Assembly (NCBI GenBank): GCA_013374015.1
Contig: BLLL01000005.1
Span: forward strand, 1-64,000
From: Candidatus Desulfovibrio kirbyi
GTDB taxonomy: Bacteria > Desulfobacterota > Desulfovibrionia > Desulfovibrionales > Desulfovibrionaceae
DNA length: 64,000 nt
Reading direction: 5' to 3'
A program made the translations under genes and the position numbers. Shown here one piece after another: positions 1 through 8,143 of the stretch (position 1 is the stretch's first letter; every line of letters begins with the position of its first letter). Below the pieces are notes generated by a model. It ran no database searches, was not told where the DNA came from, and saw only the letters and a program-made list of their open reading frames with translations.

Positions 1-1413
1 TCCAGTAGCTGTAGCATTTCCTGTAGTAGTCTCTGCCAAACCACCGAAAACTCGTTTTCCTATGTTACTATCGGATAAAGTGACAGAACCTGAAGCTGTA
101 GCATTGCCGTCAGCAGGTTTTGCATAGACGCCATAAACATCCCCCTCAGCGCTACTGCCGCCGGACAGACTGACAGAGCCTAAGGCTGTAGCATTACCAT
201 CAAGAGTATCTGCATAGGCGCCATAAACATCACCCTCCGCGCTACTGCCGCCGGACAGACTGACAGAGCCTGAGGATATGACGTTGCCGGTGTCTGTGAT
301 TGCATAGCCGCCGTAGATATCGCCGGTTATCGTACTACCGGACAACAGGGTGACAGTAGAGTTAAAGGCTGTGGCATTGCCGTCAAGAGTATCTGCATAG
401 CCACCATAAAGATTCCCAGTTACACTACTCTTATCGGATAAAGTGACAGAACCTGAAGCTGTGGCGTCACCCTTTCCAGTATCAAAAATGTAGGATTTAC
501 CGCCATAAACAGAATCTGTTACACTGCTGCCTTCTAAAGAAACTGTTCCCGTTGCGTTAGTTGTACCCTCACCTCTATAAAGATAAGCATATGCGCCGTT
601 GATTGTTGCGCCTACAGTAGAATCAGTTATTGTAACCGTGCCATTCGCAGTATTGATATCACCGCCATATGCTCTGCTACCATCAATCTTACTGCCTGAT
701 ACTACAGTAACTCTATCTAAAGTAATTATACCTGTTGCTGATGCAGTCAAAATGTCACTCGTATCAGGAGTTCCCGTAAAACTGATATCTGAAATAGCAC
801 CAACAACATTACCTACTTTGCTATCAGTAGCAGTTACCGTACCTGTTGATGTAGCATTACCTTTAATAGCAACTGCATATGAACCGTAGGTAGCACCGTA
901 GGTAACACCGTAGGTAACACCGTAGGTAACACCGTAGGTAACACCGTAGGTAACACCGTAGGTAACACCGTAGGTAACACCGTAGGTAACACCGTAGGTA
1001 ACACCTAAGGTACCAGAAGTTACTGTAGAGTTGCTTAAAGTAACAACACCTGTTGATGCAGCATTACCTATAAACGTGGTAGCGTCGCCTGTTGGTGCCC
1101 CACTCGCGTATACCTGGGCAGAACCACCAAATACGTTACCCGTTATTACAGATTCACCCGTCAAGGTAACAGAAGCCCCTGTAGTTGCAGCATTACCTGC
1201 TCCTGTTTGCGCATACCCTCCCCAAACGTCACCTTCCAGAATAAAAGCTGACCTGGTAACGCTTCCGTCTGCTGATGCAGCATTACCTGTATTAACTATA
1301 TCAGAATGACCAACTTCTGGAGCGGCGTAAACCGCGCTGGTCCAGCAGCATACAAAGGCCAGGACAAGCAACGACAAAAACCGGCAAAAAGTGAACTGCG
1401 GGCAAACAGACAT
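1..1413 (-). CDS. Repeat-rich secreted adhesin / autotransporter-like protein, N-terminal part
   Basis: The frame is open from an ATG at 1413 to the left edge of the window, so the protein is truncated there (471 residues visible). It starts with a signal peptide: a basic/polar head, a hydrophobic LLVLAFVCCW core and an AVYA-AP cleavage site near residue 30. After that it is low-complexity beta-repeat sequence of the type G-N-A-T-A-x-G-S-V-x-L-S-G ... G-D-V-Y-G-x-Y-A, repeating every 30-31 residues, plus a (YGVT)n block. This composition is typical of autotransporter passengers and large adhesins, so a surface role is likely. The C-terminal anchor (beta-barrel or other) lies outside the window, so the secretion type is open. 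An AAGGAA ribosome site precedes the ATG. Confidence 0.8.
   Translation of the reverse strand, partial: MSVCPQFTFCRFLSLLVLAFVCCWTSAVYAAPEVGHSDIVNTGNAASADGSVTRSAFILEGDVWGGYAQTGAGNAATTGASVTLTGESVITGNVFGGSAQVYASGAPTGDATTFIGNAASTGVVTLSNSTVTSGTLGVTYGVTYGVTYGVTYGVTYGVTYGVTYGVTYGVTYGATYGSYAVAIKGNATSTGTVTATDSKVGNVVGAISDISFTGTPDTSDILTASATGIITLDRVTVVSGSKIDGSRAYGGDINTANGTVTITDSTVGATINGAYAYLYRGEGTTNATGTVSLEGSSVTDSVYGGKSYIFDTGKGDATASGSVTLSDKSSVTGNLYGGYADTLDGNATAFNSTVTLLSGSTITGDIYGGYAITDTGNVISSGSVSLSGGSSAEGDVYGAYADTLDGNATALGSVSLSGGSSAEGDVYGVYAKPADGNATASGSVTLSDSNIGKRVFGGLAETTTGNATATG
121..483 (-). repeat. 90-93-bp imperfect tandem repeats within the adhesin gene
   Basis: Successive units begin near 121, 211, 301 and 394. 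The first two are almost identical over the first 60 bases and the later ones are more diverged. Each encodes a 30-31 residue beta-repeat of the adhesin passenger. Confidence 0.75.
883..1014 (-). repeat. 12-bp in-frame minisatellite encoding (YGVT)n
   Basis: Nine exact tandem copies of ACCGTAGGTAAC (plus-strand reading) run from 895 to 1002. One degenerate copy flanks each side (883-894 and 1003-1014). The unit is a multiple of three, so copy-number change by slippage would lengthen or shorten the adhesin without breaking its frame. Confidence 0.95.
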
Positions 1414-1433
1414 GACAGTTCCTTCATGACAAC

Positions 1434-1464
1434 CAGCCCTGCTCCGTTGTACGGCGCGGGGCTG
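1434..1464 (-). promoter_or_regulatory. Hairpin in the adhesin 5' leader
   Basis: CAGCCCTGC and GCGGGGCTG pair over nine positions with one G-T wobble, then a 1x1 mismatch and CCG/CGG around a TTGTA loop. It lies 21 bases upstream of the adhesin ATG and has no U-tract, so it looks like a leader structure more than a terminator. Confidence 0.5.
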
Positions 1465-1496
1465 CTTGTGAAAAGTTTTCAGTAAAACAGCTAGAT

Positions 1497-1516
1497 TGTG
1501 TGTGTGTGTGTGTGTG
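1497..1516 (-). repeat. (CA)10 dinucleotide repeat upstream of the adhesin
   Basis: Ten uninterrupted CA units (TG on the plus strand) lie 84-103 bases upstream of the adhesin start. On the minus strand a TTGCAT hexamer (1518-1523) sits directly before the tract and AATCTA directly after it. A weak promoter could therefore straddle the repeat with 20-bp spacing, but the -10 match is poor. Confidence 0.85.
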
Positions 1517-1591
1517 TATGCAAGAGTCATGCCGAACCTGCCGGATTCAGGTATGATTGCCCCTGTTTTAGGTGAACATCCGGAAATTTCT

Positions 1592-1738
1592 TCAGAACGT
1601 GTCATGATATACCTTCCCGTGGTTATCGTCAGTATTCTCTACCATAAACTCATCACGAAGCCGTTTAATCTCAGTGGCGTTAAGTGTGCGCATTGACTTC
1701 AGCTTGCCGCCAAGTTTGTCTATTCGTGTAAAATCCAA
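1592..1738 (-). CDS. Small unrecognised reading frame
   Basis: A 48-codon frame opens with TTG at 1738, with an internal ATG at 1693, and ends at 1592. It encodes a charged, helix-like peptide (for example KSMRTLNATEIKRLRDEFM). An in-frame stop lies two codons before the proline-alanine run that precedes the TTG, so it cannot extend much further upstream. The composition looks protein-like, but there is no clear ribosome site. It may be the remnant of a decayed gene. I do not recognise a family. Confidence 0.3.
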   Translation of the reverse strand: MDFTRIDKLGGKLKSMRTLNATEIKRLRDEFMVENTDDNHGKVYHDTF

Positions 1739-1975
1739 GCGAGTTGCCCCTGGTTAACTATCGCCGCTGCATCGCCATATTTTTACACATCTCTTCCCCT
1801 CACAAGGCAAAAATAGACGAAAAAATGAAAGCGCAAGAAAAATAATTTGTCAATACGCTCAGAGCTGAGTTGTACCTTAGCCCATATAATGTTATCTAGG
1901 CCGGAAAACCCGTGTTGGGGGAGGGGAACAGCATCTGAGGGCGGCGCGCCGCCCTGTATCAGCGTGCTTGTCGTG

Positions 1976-2539
1976 TTATGCAGCCATGGTTGCGATAAGT
2001 TCCCTGGCGCTGTCGTGCGCGGGATTGGAGCCAAGCACGGTTTCCAGATGCCTGCGCGCTTCGTCGCCGCAGCCAAGCCAGATCAGGCAGCCCGCCAGGG
2101 TTACGCGCACGGCTTCAGTTCCTATGCCGGTTTCCAGTGCCGCTTCCAGATGGCGCAAAGACTTCGCGACAGAATCTGTCCGGTAGGCTTCACGAATCAG
2201 GCAGTTGAGCGCCACTATGTTTTCCGGCGCTTTGTCCAGAGCGCGACTGAAGTAGTCATAAGCTTTTTCATGCTCTCCCTGTTCCATATAGACAAGCCCG
2301 ATGCCGCACAGTGCTTTGTCGCTTTCTTCAACAGCGGCGGCTTTTTCATAAAGCACAAGGGCCTTGTCCAGTTCAGAGCGCTGCACAGCCACAGTGGCCA
2401 AGCCCATATAGGGCTCTGCGCTTTTGGAGTTGTTGCCGGCGGCCCTGCGGTAGTATTCTTCAGCCTTGTCAAAGTCGCCCATAACCAGGTAGCATTCGCC
2501 AAGTTCCTTGTTGATTTCATAATCAAGTTGCGTGTCCAT
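1976..2539 (-). CDS. Tetratricopeptide-repeat protein
   Basis: A soluble 187-residue protein made almost entirely of TPR units (helix pairs with the G-Y/A-P spacing, for example GDFDKAEEYYRRAAGNNSKS and GEHEKAYDYFSRALDKAPEN). It has no signal peptide or catalytic domain. Such proteins act as protein-protein scaffolds; the partner cannot be told from sequence. The start at 2539 was chosen because GGGGAG precedes it at the right distance, although the frame is open ten codons further up. It lies downstream of cmk on the same strand, separated by about 220 bases. Confidence 0.85.
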   Translation of the reverse strand: MDTQLDYEINKELGECYLVMGDFDKAEEYYRRAAGNNSKSAEPYMGLATVAVQRSELDKALVLYEKAAAVEESDKALCGIGLVYMEQGEHEKAYDYFSRALDKAPENIVALNCLIREAYRTDSVAKSLRHLEAALETGIGTEAVRVTLAGCLIWLGCGDEARRHLETVLGSNPAHDSARELIATMAA

Positions 2540-2740
2540 GAGGTCTCCCCATTGTTGCGGTTTTTGCAAACAGCGCAGTGTGTGCGTACAGCATTTGCCC
2601 AGAACACATGCAGTGAACGTGCCATATTTTGAAAATCCAATAAAATCAGTAAATTTTCACAGAGAAAATCGAAAAAGCATGACGAAGGCAGAATATGCGG
2701 AGTTGCGTACCAAAGTATCAGCGCGCAGGAAAGGTACAGT

Positions 2741-2755
2741 GGGCAATATTTGCCC
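2741..2755 (-). terminator. Weak hairpin after cmk
   Basis: GGGCAA-TAT-TTGCCC lies six bases beyond the cmk stop. The following bases (ACTGTACCTTTCC on the minus strand) are only mildly T-rich, so this is a weak candidate terminator. Confidence 0.3.
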
Positions 2756-2760
2756 GCAAT

Positions 2761-3420
2761 CTAGGCAGTTTCGTTGATATGTTGCAAGAGGATGCTCAGA
2801 ACGCCGTCAATATCCAGACACGAGGTGTCGACAATCAGGGCGTTGTCCGCCGGTCGCAAAGGGGCTGCGGCGCGGTTGCGGTCAAGGTCGTCGCGCCGGC
2901 GTATCTGGTTTGTCAGGGTTGCCAGATCAACAGATTCGCCCTTGCGTTCAAGTTCGTCAATGCGTCGTTTGGCGCGCACTTCCGGTGTGGCGTCCAGAAA
3001 AAATTTGAAGCGCGCGTCCGGAAACACGACCGTGCCCATATCACGGCCTTCGGCAAGCAGGGGAAAGCGTTCGCCCATTGCGCGCTGGGCAGCTTTAAGC
3101 ACATCGCGCACAACAGGAATGGTGGCGATTCGCGCGGCAAGTATGCCTACCTCCTCAGAGCGCACTTCTTCGCCGACAGGCTGCCCGTTGCACAAAAGCT
3201 CGCCGTTCTCAAGGCTGAATGTCAGGCCGCGGCAACGCCTTCGCAGTTCTTCTTCTGTCAGATATTCGACGCCAGGGCCGAGCTTGAGGGCCAATGTACG
3301 AAACATGGCCCCTGTGTCCAAACGGGAGATATGCAGTTTTTTCGCCAGACGTGTCGCCAGCGTGGTCTTGCCCACGCCCGCCGGTCCGTCCAGCGTGATA
3401 ACGGGCAAGGCACGGTTCAT
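2761..3420 (-). CDS. cmk: Cytidylate kinase
   Basis: Phosphorylates CMP and dCMP to the diphosphates using ATP, in the cytoplasm. At 219 residues it has normal length. The P-loop GPAGVGKT is at residues 12-19, the LDTGAMFR substrate motif at 34-41 and the GRDMGTVVFPDA region at 125-136, followed by the RRRDDLDRNR lid typical of the family. Its ATG overlaps the hisC stop (ATGA), so the two are translationally coupled. The pairing of cmk with hisC in one operon is a chromosomal arrangement without obvious pathway logic. Confidence 0.96.
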   Translation of the reverse strand: MNRALPVITLDGPAGVGKTTLATRLAKKLHISRLDTGAMFRTLALKLGPGVEYLTEEELRRRCRGLTFSLENGELLCNGQPVGEEVRSEEVGILAARIATIPVVRDVLKAAQRAMGERFPLLAEGRDMGTVVFPDARFKFFLDATPEVRAKRRIDELERKGESVDLATLTNQIRRRDDLDRNRAAAPLRPADNALIVDTSCLDIDGVLSILLQHINETA

Positions 3421-4538
3421 GAGCGGGACGTTCCGGAAACGGCAGCGCGCATGGCGGCAAGAAATGCCGCATTTTCCTGCGGGTTGCCGATGCTGACGCG
3501 CAAATGCTCCGGCAATCCGTAACTGTCAAGCGGACGGATGATAATGCCCTTTTTGAGCAAAAATTCAAAACAGGCGCCGGCGGGTACCTGCGGCTTAAAG
3601 AGCAGAAAATTCGCGGCGCTTGGCCAAACGGCGCAGCCCATACAGACAAGCCCTCTGGCAAGACTGTCACGCCCCTCACGCGTTGTTTGCAGTATGACTT
3701 CCCGAAAGGCCGAATCCGACAGAGCCGCGAGGCCGGCTTCTTCCGCCAGCAAATTGACGGAAAAGGGCATGCGCGCCCGGCAGAACAGGGAAGCAAGTTC
3801 CGGTGGCAGAACACAGTACCCCAGGCGCAGGCCGGCCATGCCCCAGCTTTTGGAAAATGTGCGCAAAAAAGCGGCATTGTCGGGCAGATCCCGCGCGGCA
3901 AGCAGGGACGCCTCTTGTTCGTTGTCAGCAAAATCCATGTAGGCTTCGTCCACGACCAACAGACAGTCAGGCGCCTTTGCGGCCAGGCGGTCGGCAAAGG
4001 CGCGCACCGCGGCGCGCGGCGGGCAATAGCCGGATGGGTTGTCGGGGGTGGTAACAAAAACAAGGCGCGTGTCGTCATCCACAGAAGCGAGCATTCCGTC
4101 AAAGTTAAAGGAGAAATCTTCGCTCAGGGGAACGCGGCGGATTTCCGCCCCGGCAATCTGCCCCTGAATGGTGTAAATGCTGAAACAGGGCGCGCAACAG
4201 ACAATGGAATTCCGCCCGGGAACAACCAGCATACGCAGCATCAGGTCAATAATTTCGTTGGAGCCGTTGCCCGTGACAACGCGCTCCGGCGGCACGGCGT
4301 GCAACGCGGCAAGGGCGGCAACAAGACGGGGAGAGCCGTCCTGAGGATACCTGAACACCGATGCGGCATGACGGATGACGGCTTCCCGCACAAGCGGAGA
4401 AACCCCCAGCGCGTTTTCGTTGCTGGCCATCTTGATGACTTGGGCAAGCCCGTACTTTTGCTGTATTTCGTCGATGGAATATCCGGGCACATAGGGCTTG
4501 AGCGCCAGAAATTCCTCGCGTACTGTAAACTTTCGCAT
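3417..4538 (-). CDS. hisC: Histidinol-phosphate aminotransferase
   Basis: PLP-dependent class I/II aminotransferase of 373 residues that converts imidazole-acetol phosphate plus glutamate to histidinol phosphate. Visible hallmarks are the early MASNENALG motif (residues 38-46), TPDNPSG (164-170), DEAY (197-200) and the PLP lysine in TFSKSWGMAGLRLGY (Lys230). It overlaps cmk by four bases and begins ten bases after the universal stress gene, so usp-hisC-cmk probably form one transcript. The other his genes in the window (hisB, hisA) are far away, so the pathway is dispersed. Confidence 0.94.
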   Translation of the reverse strand: MRKFTVREEFLALKPYVPGYSIDEIQQKYGLAQVIKMASNENALGVSPLVREAVIRHAASVFRYPQDGSPRLVAALAALHAVPPERVVTGNGSNEIIDLMLRMLVVPGRNSIVCCAPCFSIYTIQGQIAGAEIRRVPLSEDFSFNFDGMLASVDDDTRLVFVTTPDNPSGYCPPRAAVRAFADRLAAKAPDCLLVVDEAYMDFADNEQEASLLAARDLPDNAAFLRTFSKSWGMAGLRLGYCVLPPELASLFCRARMPFSVNLLAEEAGLAALSDSAFREVILQTTREGRDSLARGLVCMGCAVWPSAANFLLFKPQVPAGACFEFLLKKGIIIRPLDSYGLPEHLRVSIGNPQENAAFLAAMRAAVSGTSRS

Positions 4539-4548
4539 TTCGCCGGCT

Positions 4549-4992
4549 TTATTTGGCAGGACGGATAGTAAGCACCGGCATCTCGGCGTTTTTTACAACT
4601 CTTTCCGCAACAGAACCAAAGAGAATACGGTCGATCCCCTTCCGCCCGTGGGTGCCCATTACAATAAGGTCAACTTCCTCTTCGCGGGCGCGATTCAGAA
4701 TTTCTTCAGCCGCGTAGCCGATGAGCACCTGCCCTTTGGCGACAATGCCGCCGAAATGTTCGGCAACAAATTCTTCCATGGACTTTTCCGCGCCGGTGAC
4801 GATTTCGCCGACAAAATTTTCAATAGTGTTCGGCGGCACATGAAAACCGACATACTGACTCAGCGAAGGGGCGGTGTAGACAACCAGCACGCCGGCGTTG
4901 AAACTTTTTGCAAGAAGAACGGCATAGCCGGCCACTGCTACGCTGTGTTCCGAAAGGTCTACCGCGCAAAGAATTTTTCTGATATTTTTCAT
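4549..4992 (-). CDS. Universal stress protein, UspA family
   Basis: A 147-residue single-domain UspA protein. It ends with the ATP-binding signature G-x2-G-x9-G-S at Gly113, Gly116, Gly126 and Ser127 (GTHGRKGIDRILFGS), and the N-terminal KILCAVDLSEHS strand-loop binds nucleotide in relatives. It is probably cytoplasmic and dimeric; the stress it answers cannot be inferred. A strong CGGAGG ribosome site lies before the ATG, with a good sigma-70 promoter just upstream (5046-5074). It is the first gene of the usp-hisC-cmk transcript. Confidence 0.93.
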   Translation of the reverse strand: MKNIRKILCAVDLSEHSVAVAGYAVLLAKSFNAGVLVVYTAPSLSQYVGFHVPPNTIENFVGEIVTGAEKSMEEFVAEHFGGIVAKGQVLIGYAAEEILNRAREEEVDLIVMGTHGRKGIDRILFGSVAERVVKNAEMPVLTIRPAK

Positions 4993-5045
4993 AGTTGCCT
5001 CCGTATCGTTAAAACATGCTGTGATTATCTGTCTACGGACAAGTT

Positions 5046-5074
5046 CTTATAGCCTTATTTTATGGGATAGACAA
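5046..5074 (-). promoter_or_regulatory. Sigma-70 promoter of the usp operon
   Basis: On the minus strand TTGTCT (5069-5074) and TATAAG (5046-5051) are separated by 17 bases, about 55 bases upstream of the usp start codon. Confidence 0.6.
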
Positions 5075-5160
5075 GCCTGCACAGAACCGTATGGTTTGAC
5101 GGCGTATGCAGGATTTGCCGGCAGGAATTTTTCCATGTCTGATCGCTTCAGCACACTGTA

Positions 5161-5200
5161 AAAAAGAGCCGTGAACACCAGAGCGTTTGCGGCTCTTTTT
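5161..5200 (-). terminator. Intrinsic terminator after the tRNA methyltransferase gene
   Basis: AAAAAGAGCCG (5161-5171) and CGGCTCTTTTT (5190-5200) form an 11-bp stem with A/T arms, so it can work on both strands. It begins five bases beyond the stop of the 5206-6078 gene and shields the usp operon from read-through. Confidence 0.85.
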
Positions 5201-5205
5201 ATTTC

Positions 5206-6078
5206 TTACCCTACGTTGTCCGGATCAGTGGCAAGACTCTGACTGCGGGCTTGTCGCGCCGCCTCCTGTTTGCGCTCACGCGTGCCGAGGGGCCGACGCG
5301 ATTCAAAATCCGCGCTGCGCGCCTGCATGCGGCAGAACAGCAAAAAACCCGTGTGCGCCGTCATTCTGTCTTCAGGGCGCAGCCTGTCGGCTACCGGTTT
5401 CCAGTGGCGCACAAGAAGCTCGCAGACTTCTGTTTCGGCAAACGGCCCCTGCTCAAGGGCGAGCAAAAGTTTGCTCACCTGATCAACGGTGGGCAGCAAA
5501 AAGCCCAGAACAGCCCCTGACCGCAGGGCCGCCCTGGCCTGATCCAGATACTCCCACGGCGCACGCACGTCCAAAAACAGCGCGTCTGCCCCTGTCGCGC
5601 AAAAACCTTCGGCAATGTCCCGGTGGCACAGCTCCACATTGTCCCCAAGCCCGGCCCAGACAAGATTGCGTTGCGCAAGCCGCACAAACTCCTCCCGCGC
5701 GTCGTGGCTGACAACCTTGCCAGTTGGTCCGCAAAACCACGAAAGCCCCAGAGTCAACGCGCCGGAGCCGCAGCCCGCTTCCACAATGACGCGCCCCGGA
5801 CCGGCCCCAAGACGCAGGCAGATATAGGCTATGTCCTTGGCATAGATGACCTGGGTGAGTCGTTTGATCCTGTGCAGACGATCAAAAAGCGTGGCTTCCT
5901 GCACACGTATCGGCACGTTGAGGCTGGTCGGCGTTTCCGATCCGAAATCCAGCGCTACCACCTGTTCCGCCGGCAGCGCGCCGTCGTTGCTGTGCCACGT
6001 GTCGCCGACAGTCAGCCGTTTGAGGTGACGTTTGCCTTTCGGGGTTATATACACAACCAGGGAACCGTACGGTATCAT
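5206..6078 (-). CDS. trmI: tRNA (adenine-N1)-methyltransferase, TrmI type
   Basis: A SAM-dependent Rossmann methyltransferase of 290 residues that makes m1A58 in the T-loop of tRNA. The N-terminal small beta domain (MIPYGSLVVYITPKGKRHLK) and the SAM-binding EAGCGSGALT motif (residues 100-109) are characteristic of the Gcd14/TrmI family, as is the acidic LDVRAPW motif (near 168-174). The C-terminal 30 residues are charged and poorly conserved. It has its own promoter and a terminator directly after the stop. Confidence 0.9.
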   Translation of the reverse strand: MIPYGSLVVYITPKGKRHLKRLTVGDTWHSNDGALPAEQVVALDFGSETPTSLNVPIRVQEATLFDRLHRIKRLTQVIYAKDIAYICLRLGAGPGRVIVEAGCGSGALTLGLSWFCGPTGKVVSHDAREEFVRLAQRNLVWAGLGDNVELCHRDIAEGFCATGADALFLDVRAPWEYLDQARAALRSGAVLGFLLPTVDQVSKLLLALEQGPFAETEVCELLVRHWKPVADRLRPEDRMTAHTGFLLFCRMQARSADFESRRPLGTRERKQEAARQARSQSLATDPDNVG

Positions 6079-6116
6079 AACGTATTACTCCAAAATTATC
6101 GTCCAACATGGCCTGT

Positions 6117-6145
6117 TCTATACGCCACACATCGGCCACTGACAA
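6117..6145 (-). promoter_or_regulatory. Sigma-70 promoter of trmI
   Basis: TTGTCA (6140-6145) and TATAGA (6117-6122) on the minus strand are 17 bases apart, about 40 bases before the trmI ATG. The element lies inside the longest possible frame of the divergent permease gene, which argues for that gene starting further downstream. Confidence 0.55.
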
Positions 6146-6200
6146 GGGGCGGCGCGCATCCGCAATTATGCGCTGGACAATTCCGGTTTTTCTGATAAAT

Positions 6201-7319
6201 ATGGCGTCCATGACTGCACTGCTGCCGCGCCTGTTCTATATTTCAGCGGCGTTTGCCCTGTATCTGCTGCTTCAGCCCTATCCGGTCACCATCTTTATGG
6301 CGGCCTGTTTTGCTTGTCTGACGTTGCCGCTGTACCGCGGTCTCACGCTGAAAGCGCGGGCGTGGCAGGGCGTTCTGGAACGTGAAGGTGGCGGACAGCG
6401 GCGGCTGTCGTTGCGATTCCGGCTTGCTGCCGCGCGTTTCGGGCCGGTGTATTCCTACACAATCTTTATTGTCGCCGCGGTGTTCGCGCCTGTGGCCGCG
6501 CTTGTGCTGCTTGTCGCGCCACAAGCTGCGGCCGGCCTTGCGCGCTTGCGCGAATTGCGGGCAAACAATTTTCAGTTGCCCCCGGACTGTGTGGAATACA
6601 TACAGCAGATCCGCGAGCTGCTGGCCGGCTATCCACGCCTGGAAAAAACCGTGGATGATTTTTTTCGAAATGTGGACACGCTTTTTTTCGACGCAGTGGG
6701 ACTGCTAAACCGTGGCGCGGACGTGCTGGGCGGCACCATGACGGTGCTGTGGACAACCTTTCTCTTTTTTATGCTCACGGTATTTTTTGCCGTGTATGCG
6801 CGCCGGATACGCATACTGACCGCCCGTATACTCCATTTGCCCCAGACGGTGCTGCGCCGTTTTGTTACCGCCGCACACAGGGCGCTGCGCGCTATCATGC
6901 TGGGTATTGTGCTGGTGTCTCTGGCGCAGGGTTTCCTTTGCGGAATCGGATTTGCCGTGACGGGCATCAGGCAGCCCGCGTTCTGGGGGCTGCTTTCAAC
7001 ACTCACAGCCCCCATCCCGATAATAGGAACAACGCTTGTCTGGCTACCTTTGTGCCTTTCGTTGTGGTTCAGCGGAAAAACAGCCGCAGCCGTGGGTTTG
7101 GGTTTATGGGGAATACTGGCCGTGTCCAATGTGGACAATTTTTTGCGCCCGCTCTTTTTACGGCAGGGAATCAATGCGCCTTTTTTTGCGCTGCTTGCCT
7201 CCATTTTATGCGGACTTGCCGTTTTCGGCCCTGTCGGACTAATAGTCGGCCCTGTCCTGTTGACTTTTGCCGTGCAAGCCCTGACTGAGGGTAATCGCTT
7301 CTACACTGCTCATCGCTAA
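6201..7319 (+). CDS. AI-2E/PerM-family membrane permease
   Basis: A polytopic inner-membrane protein of about 372 residues with some eight hydrophobic segments. It has the AI-2E family layout: two N-terminal helices, a soluble central loop (roughly residues 95-160) and a C-terminal helix cluster containing SLAQGFLCGIGFAVTGI, the P-[IV]-P-x-[IV]-G-T element (APIPIIGTTLVW) and a GPVGLIVGPVLL end. Members export small molecules or ions; the substrate is unknown. The frame is open from 6108, but the start is uncertain: ATGs at 6201 and 6210 fit the usual family length, and neither has a strong ribosome site. The dac gene follows after three bases. Confidence 0.85.
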   Translation: MASMTALLPRLFYISAAFALYLLLQPYPVTIFMAACFACLTLPLYRGLTLKARAWQGVLEREGGGQRRLSLRFRLAAARFGPVYSYTIFIVAAVFAPVAALVLLVAPQAAAGLARLRELRANNFQLPPDCVEYIQQIRELLAGYPRLEKTVDDFFRNVDTLFFDAVGLLNRGADVLGGTMTVLWTTFLFFMLTVFFAVYARRIRILTARILHLPQTVLRRFVTAAHRALRAIMLGIVLVSLAQGFLCGIGFAVTGIRQPAFWGLLSTLTAPIPIIGTTLVWLPLCLSLWFSGKTAAAVGLGLWGILAVSNVDNFLRPLFLRQGINAPFFALLASILCGLAVFGPVGLIVGPVLLTFAVQALTEGNRFYTAHR

Positions 7320-7322
7320 ACC

Positions 7323-8141
7323 ATGACTTTATCCAAACCGATACAGATTTTTCTGAGCCTGGCGCTCTGTTTCGCGCCTTTGTCCGTAGAGGCGACCGCT
7401 TTCACAGCGTCAGCACATTCCTATATGCTGGTCAACCGCGACACAGGACAGACGCTTTACGCGCACAATGCCGACGCCCCGTTGCCCCCAGCCTCTCTGA
7501 CAAAAATTATGACGCTGTTTCTGGCGTTTGACGCACTGAAGGCAGGCAGCGTCAAACTGAGGGAAAAAATTAAAATAAGCCGAGCAGCCGCGGCGACAGG
7601 TGGTTCGTCCATGCGCCTGCTTTCCGGTGAACGCGTGCCTTTTGAGAACCTGCTTGCCGGCATGGCGGTCGCCTCCGGCAACGACGCCGCTGTCGCTGTT
7701 GCCCAGCGCCTGGCCAAAGGAGATGCGCGCAGATTTGTGACGCTGATGAACCGCAAGGCCGCCGCTTTGGAAATGCGGCACACGCTGTTCAAAACGCCCA
7801 ATGGCCTGCCGGCTCTGGGACAGCAAACAACTGCGCGCGACATGGCAACGCTTGCCGGCGCCTATCTGCGCACATACCCCGCCGCCGCACAGTTGCATAT
7901 ATTGCACAGCATTTATCACAGGGGGAAAACGCTCCAAACCACCAATACTCTGCTCGGCATGGAAGGCGTAGACGGCTTAAAAACCGGCTGGACGCAAAAT
8001 TCGGGCTACAATATTGTTGTTACCGCGCAACGCAATGGCGTTCGCCTGCTGATCGTCGTCATGGGCGCGAAAAGCCGGAGCGCGCGGGACGAGGTTGTGC
8101 GCGCGCTTCTGAAAAATGGTTTTCATACGCGCAAACGCTGA
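7323..8141 (+). CDS. D-alanyl-D-alanine carboxypeptidase (class A penicillin-binding protein 5/6 family)
   Basis: A periplasmic serine DD-peptidase of 272 residues that trims peptidoglycan pentapeptides. A signal peptide (IQIFLSLALCFAPLSVEA) is followed by the three active-site motifs: SLTK with the nucleophile Ser58 and Lys61, S-G-N at 118-120 and K-T-G at 220-222. It is shorter than PBP5 because the C-terminal beta domain and amphipathic anchor are missing, so it is probably soluble or loosely bound. It directly follows the permease gene and is probably co-transcribed with it. Confidence 0.93.
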   Translation: MTLSKPIQIFLSLALCFAPLSVEATAFTASAHSYMLVNRDTGQTLYAHNADAPLPPASLTKIMTLFLAFDALKAGSVKLREKIKISRAAAATGGSSMRLLSGERVPFENLLAGMAVASGNDAAVAVAQRLAKGDARRFVTLMNRKAAALEMRHTLFKTPNGLPALGQQTTARDMATLAGAYLRTYPAAAQLHILHSIYHRGKTLQTTNTLLGMEGVDGLKTGWTQNSGYNIVVTAQRNGVRLLIVVMGAKSRSARDEVVRALLKNGFHTRKR

Positions 8142-8143
8142 AA

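Larger units (their letters stand above)
1414..1975. other. Gene-poor stretch between adhesin and TPR gene
   Basis: This holds the adhesin leader with its hairpin and (CA)10 tract, the small frame at 1592-1738, and a perfect 18-bp palindrome (AGGGCGGCGCGCCGCCCT, 1938-1955) 21 bases beyond the TPR stop. The palindrome may form part of a transcription stop but is not followed by a T-run. I see nothing else in it. Confidence 0.6.

Noticed and set aside
883-1014. Tandem repeats considered as a CRISPR array
   Set aside because: Units are 12 bases, directly adjacent with no spacers, and keep the adhesin frame.
599-1309. Plus-strand frames over the adhesin region (hydrophobic, V/P/L-rich)
   Set aside because: They are the complement of the repetitive adhesin gene; the minus strand has a signal peptide, a ribosome site and a frame open to the edge.
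1496-1696. 66-residue plus frame starting in the TG repeat
   Set aside because: Its start is the dinucleotide repeat itself (CVCVCV), with no ribosome site.
1847-2632. 261-residue plus frame antisense to the TPR gene
   Set aside because: The TPR reading on the minus strand is a clear repeat protein; the plus product has no domain character.
2683-2777. Short plus frame beginning MTKAEYAELRTKVSARRKGT before the cmk stop
   Set aside because: Protein-like for 20 residues, but it overlaps the cmk end and has only a weak ribosome site.
5882-6211. 109-residue minus frame upstream of trmI with a protein-like N-terminus (TGIVQRIIADARRPLSVADV)
   Set aside because: It mostly overlaps the trmI coding region in another frame and contains the trmI promoter; only the first 40 residues look plausible.
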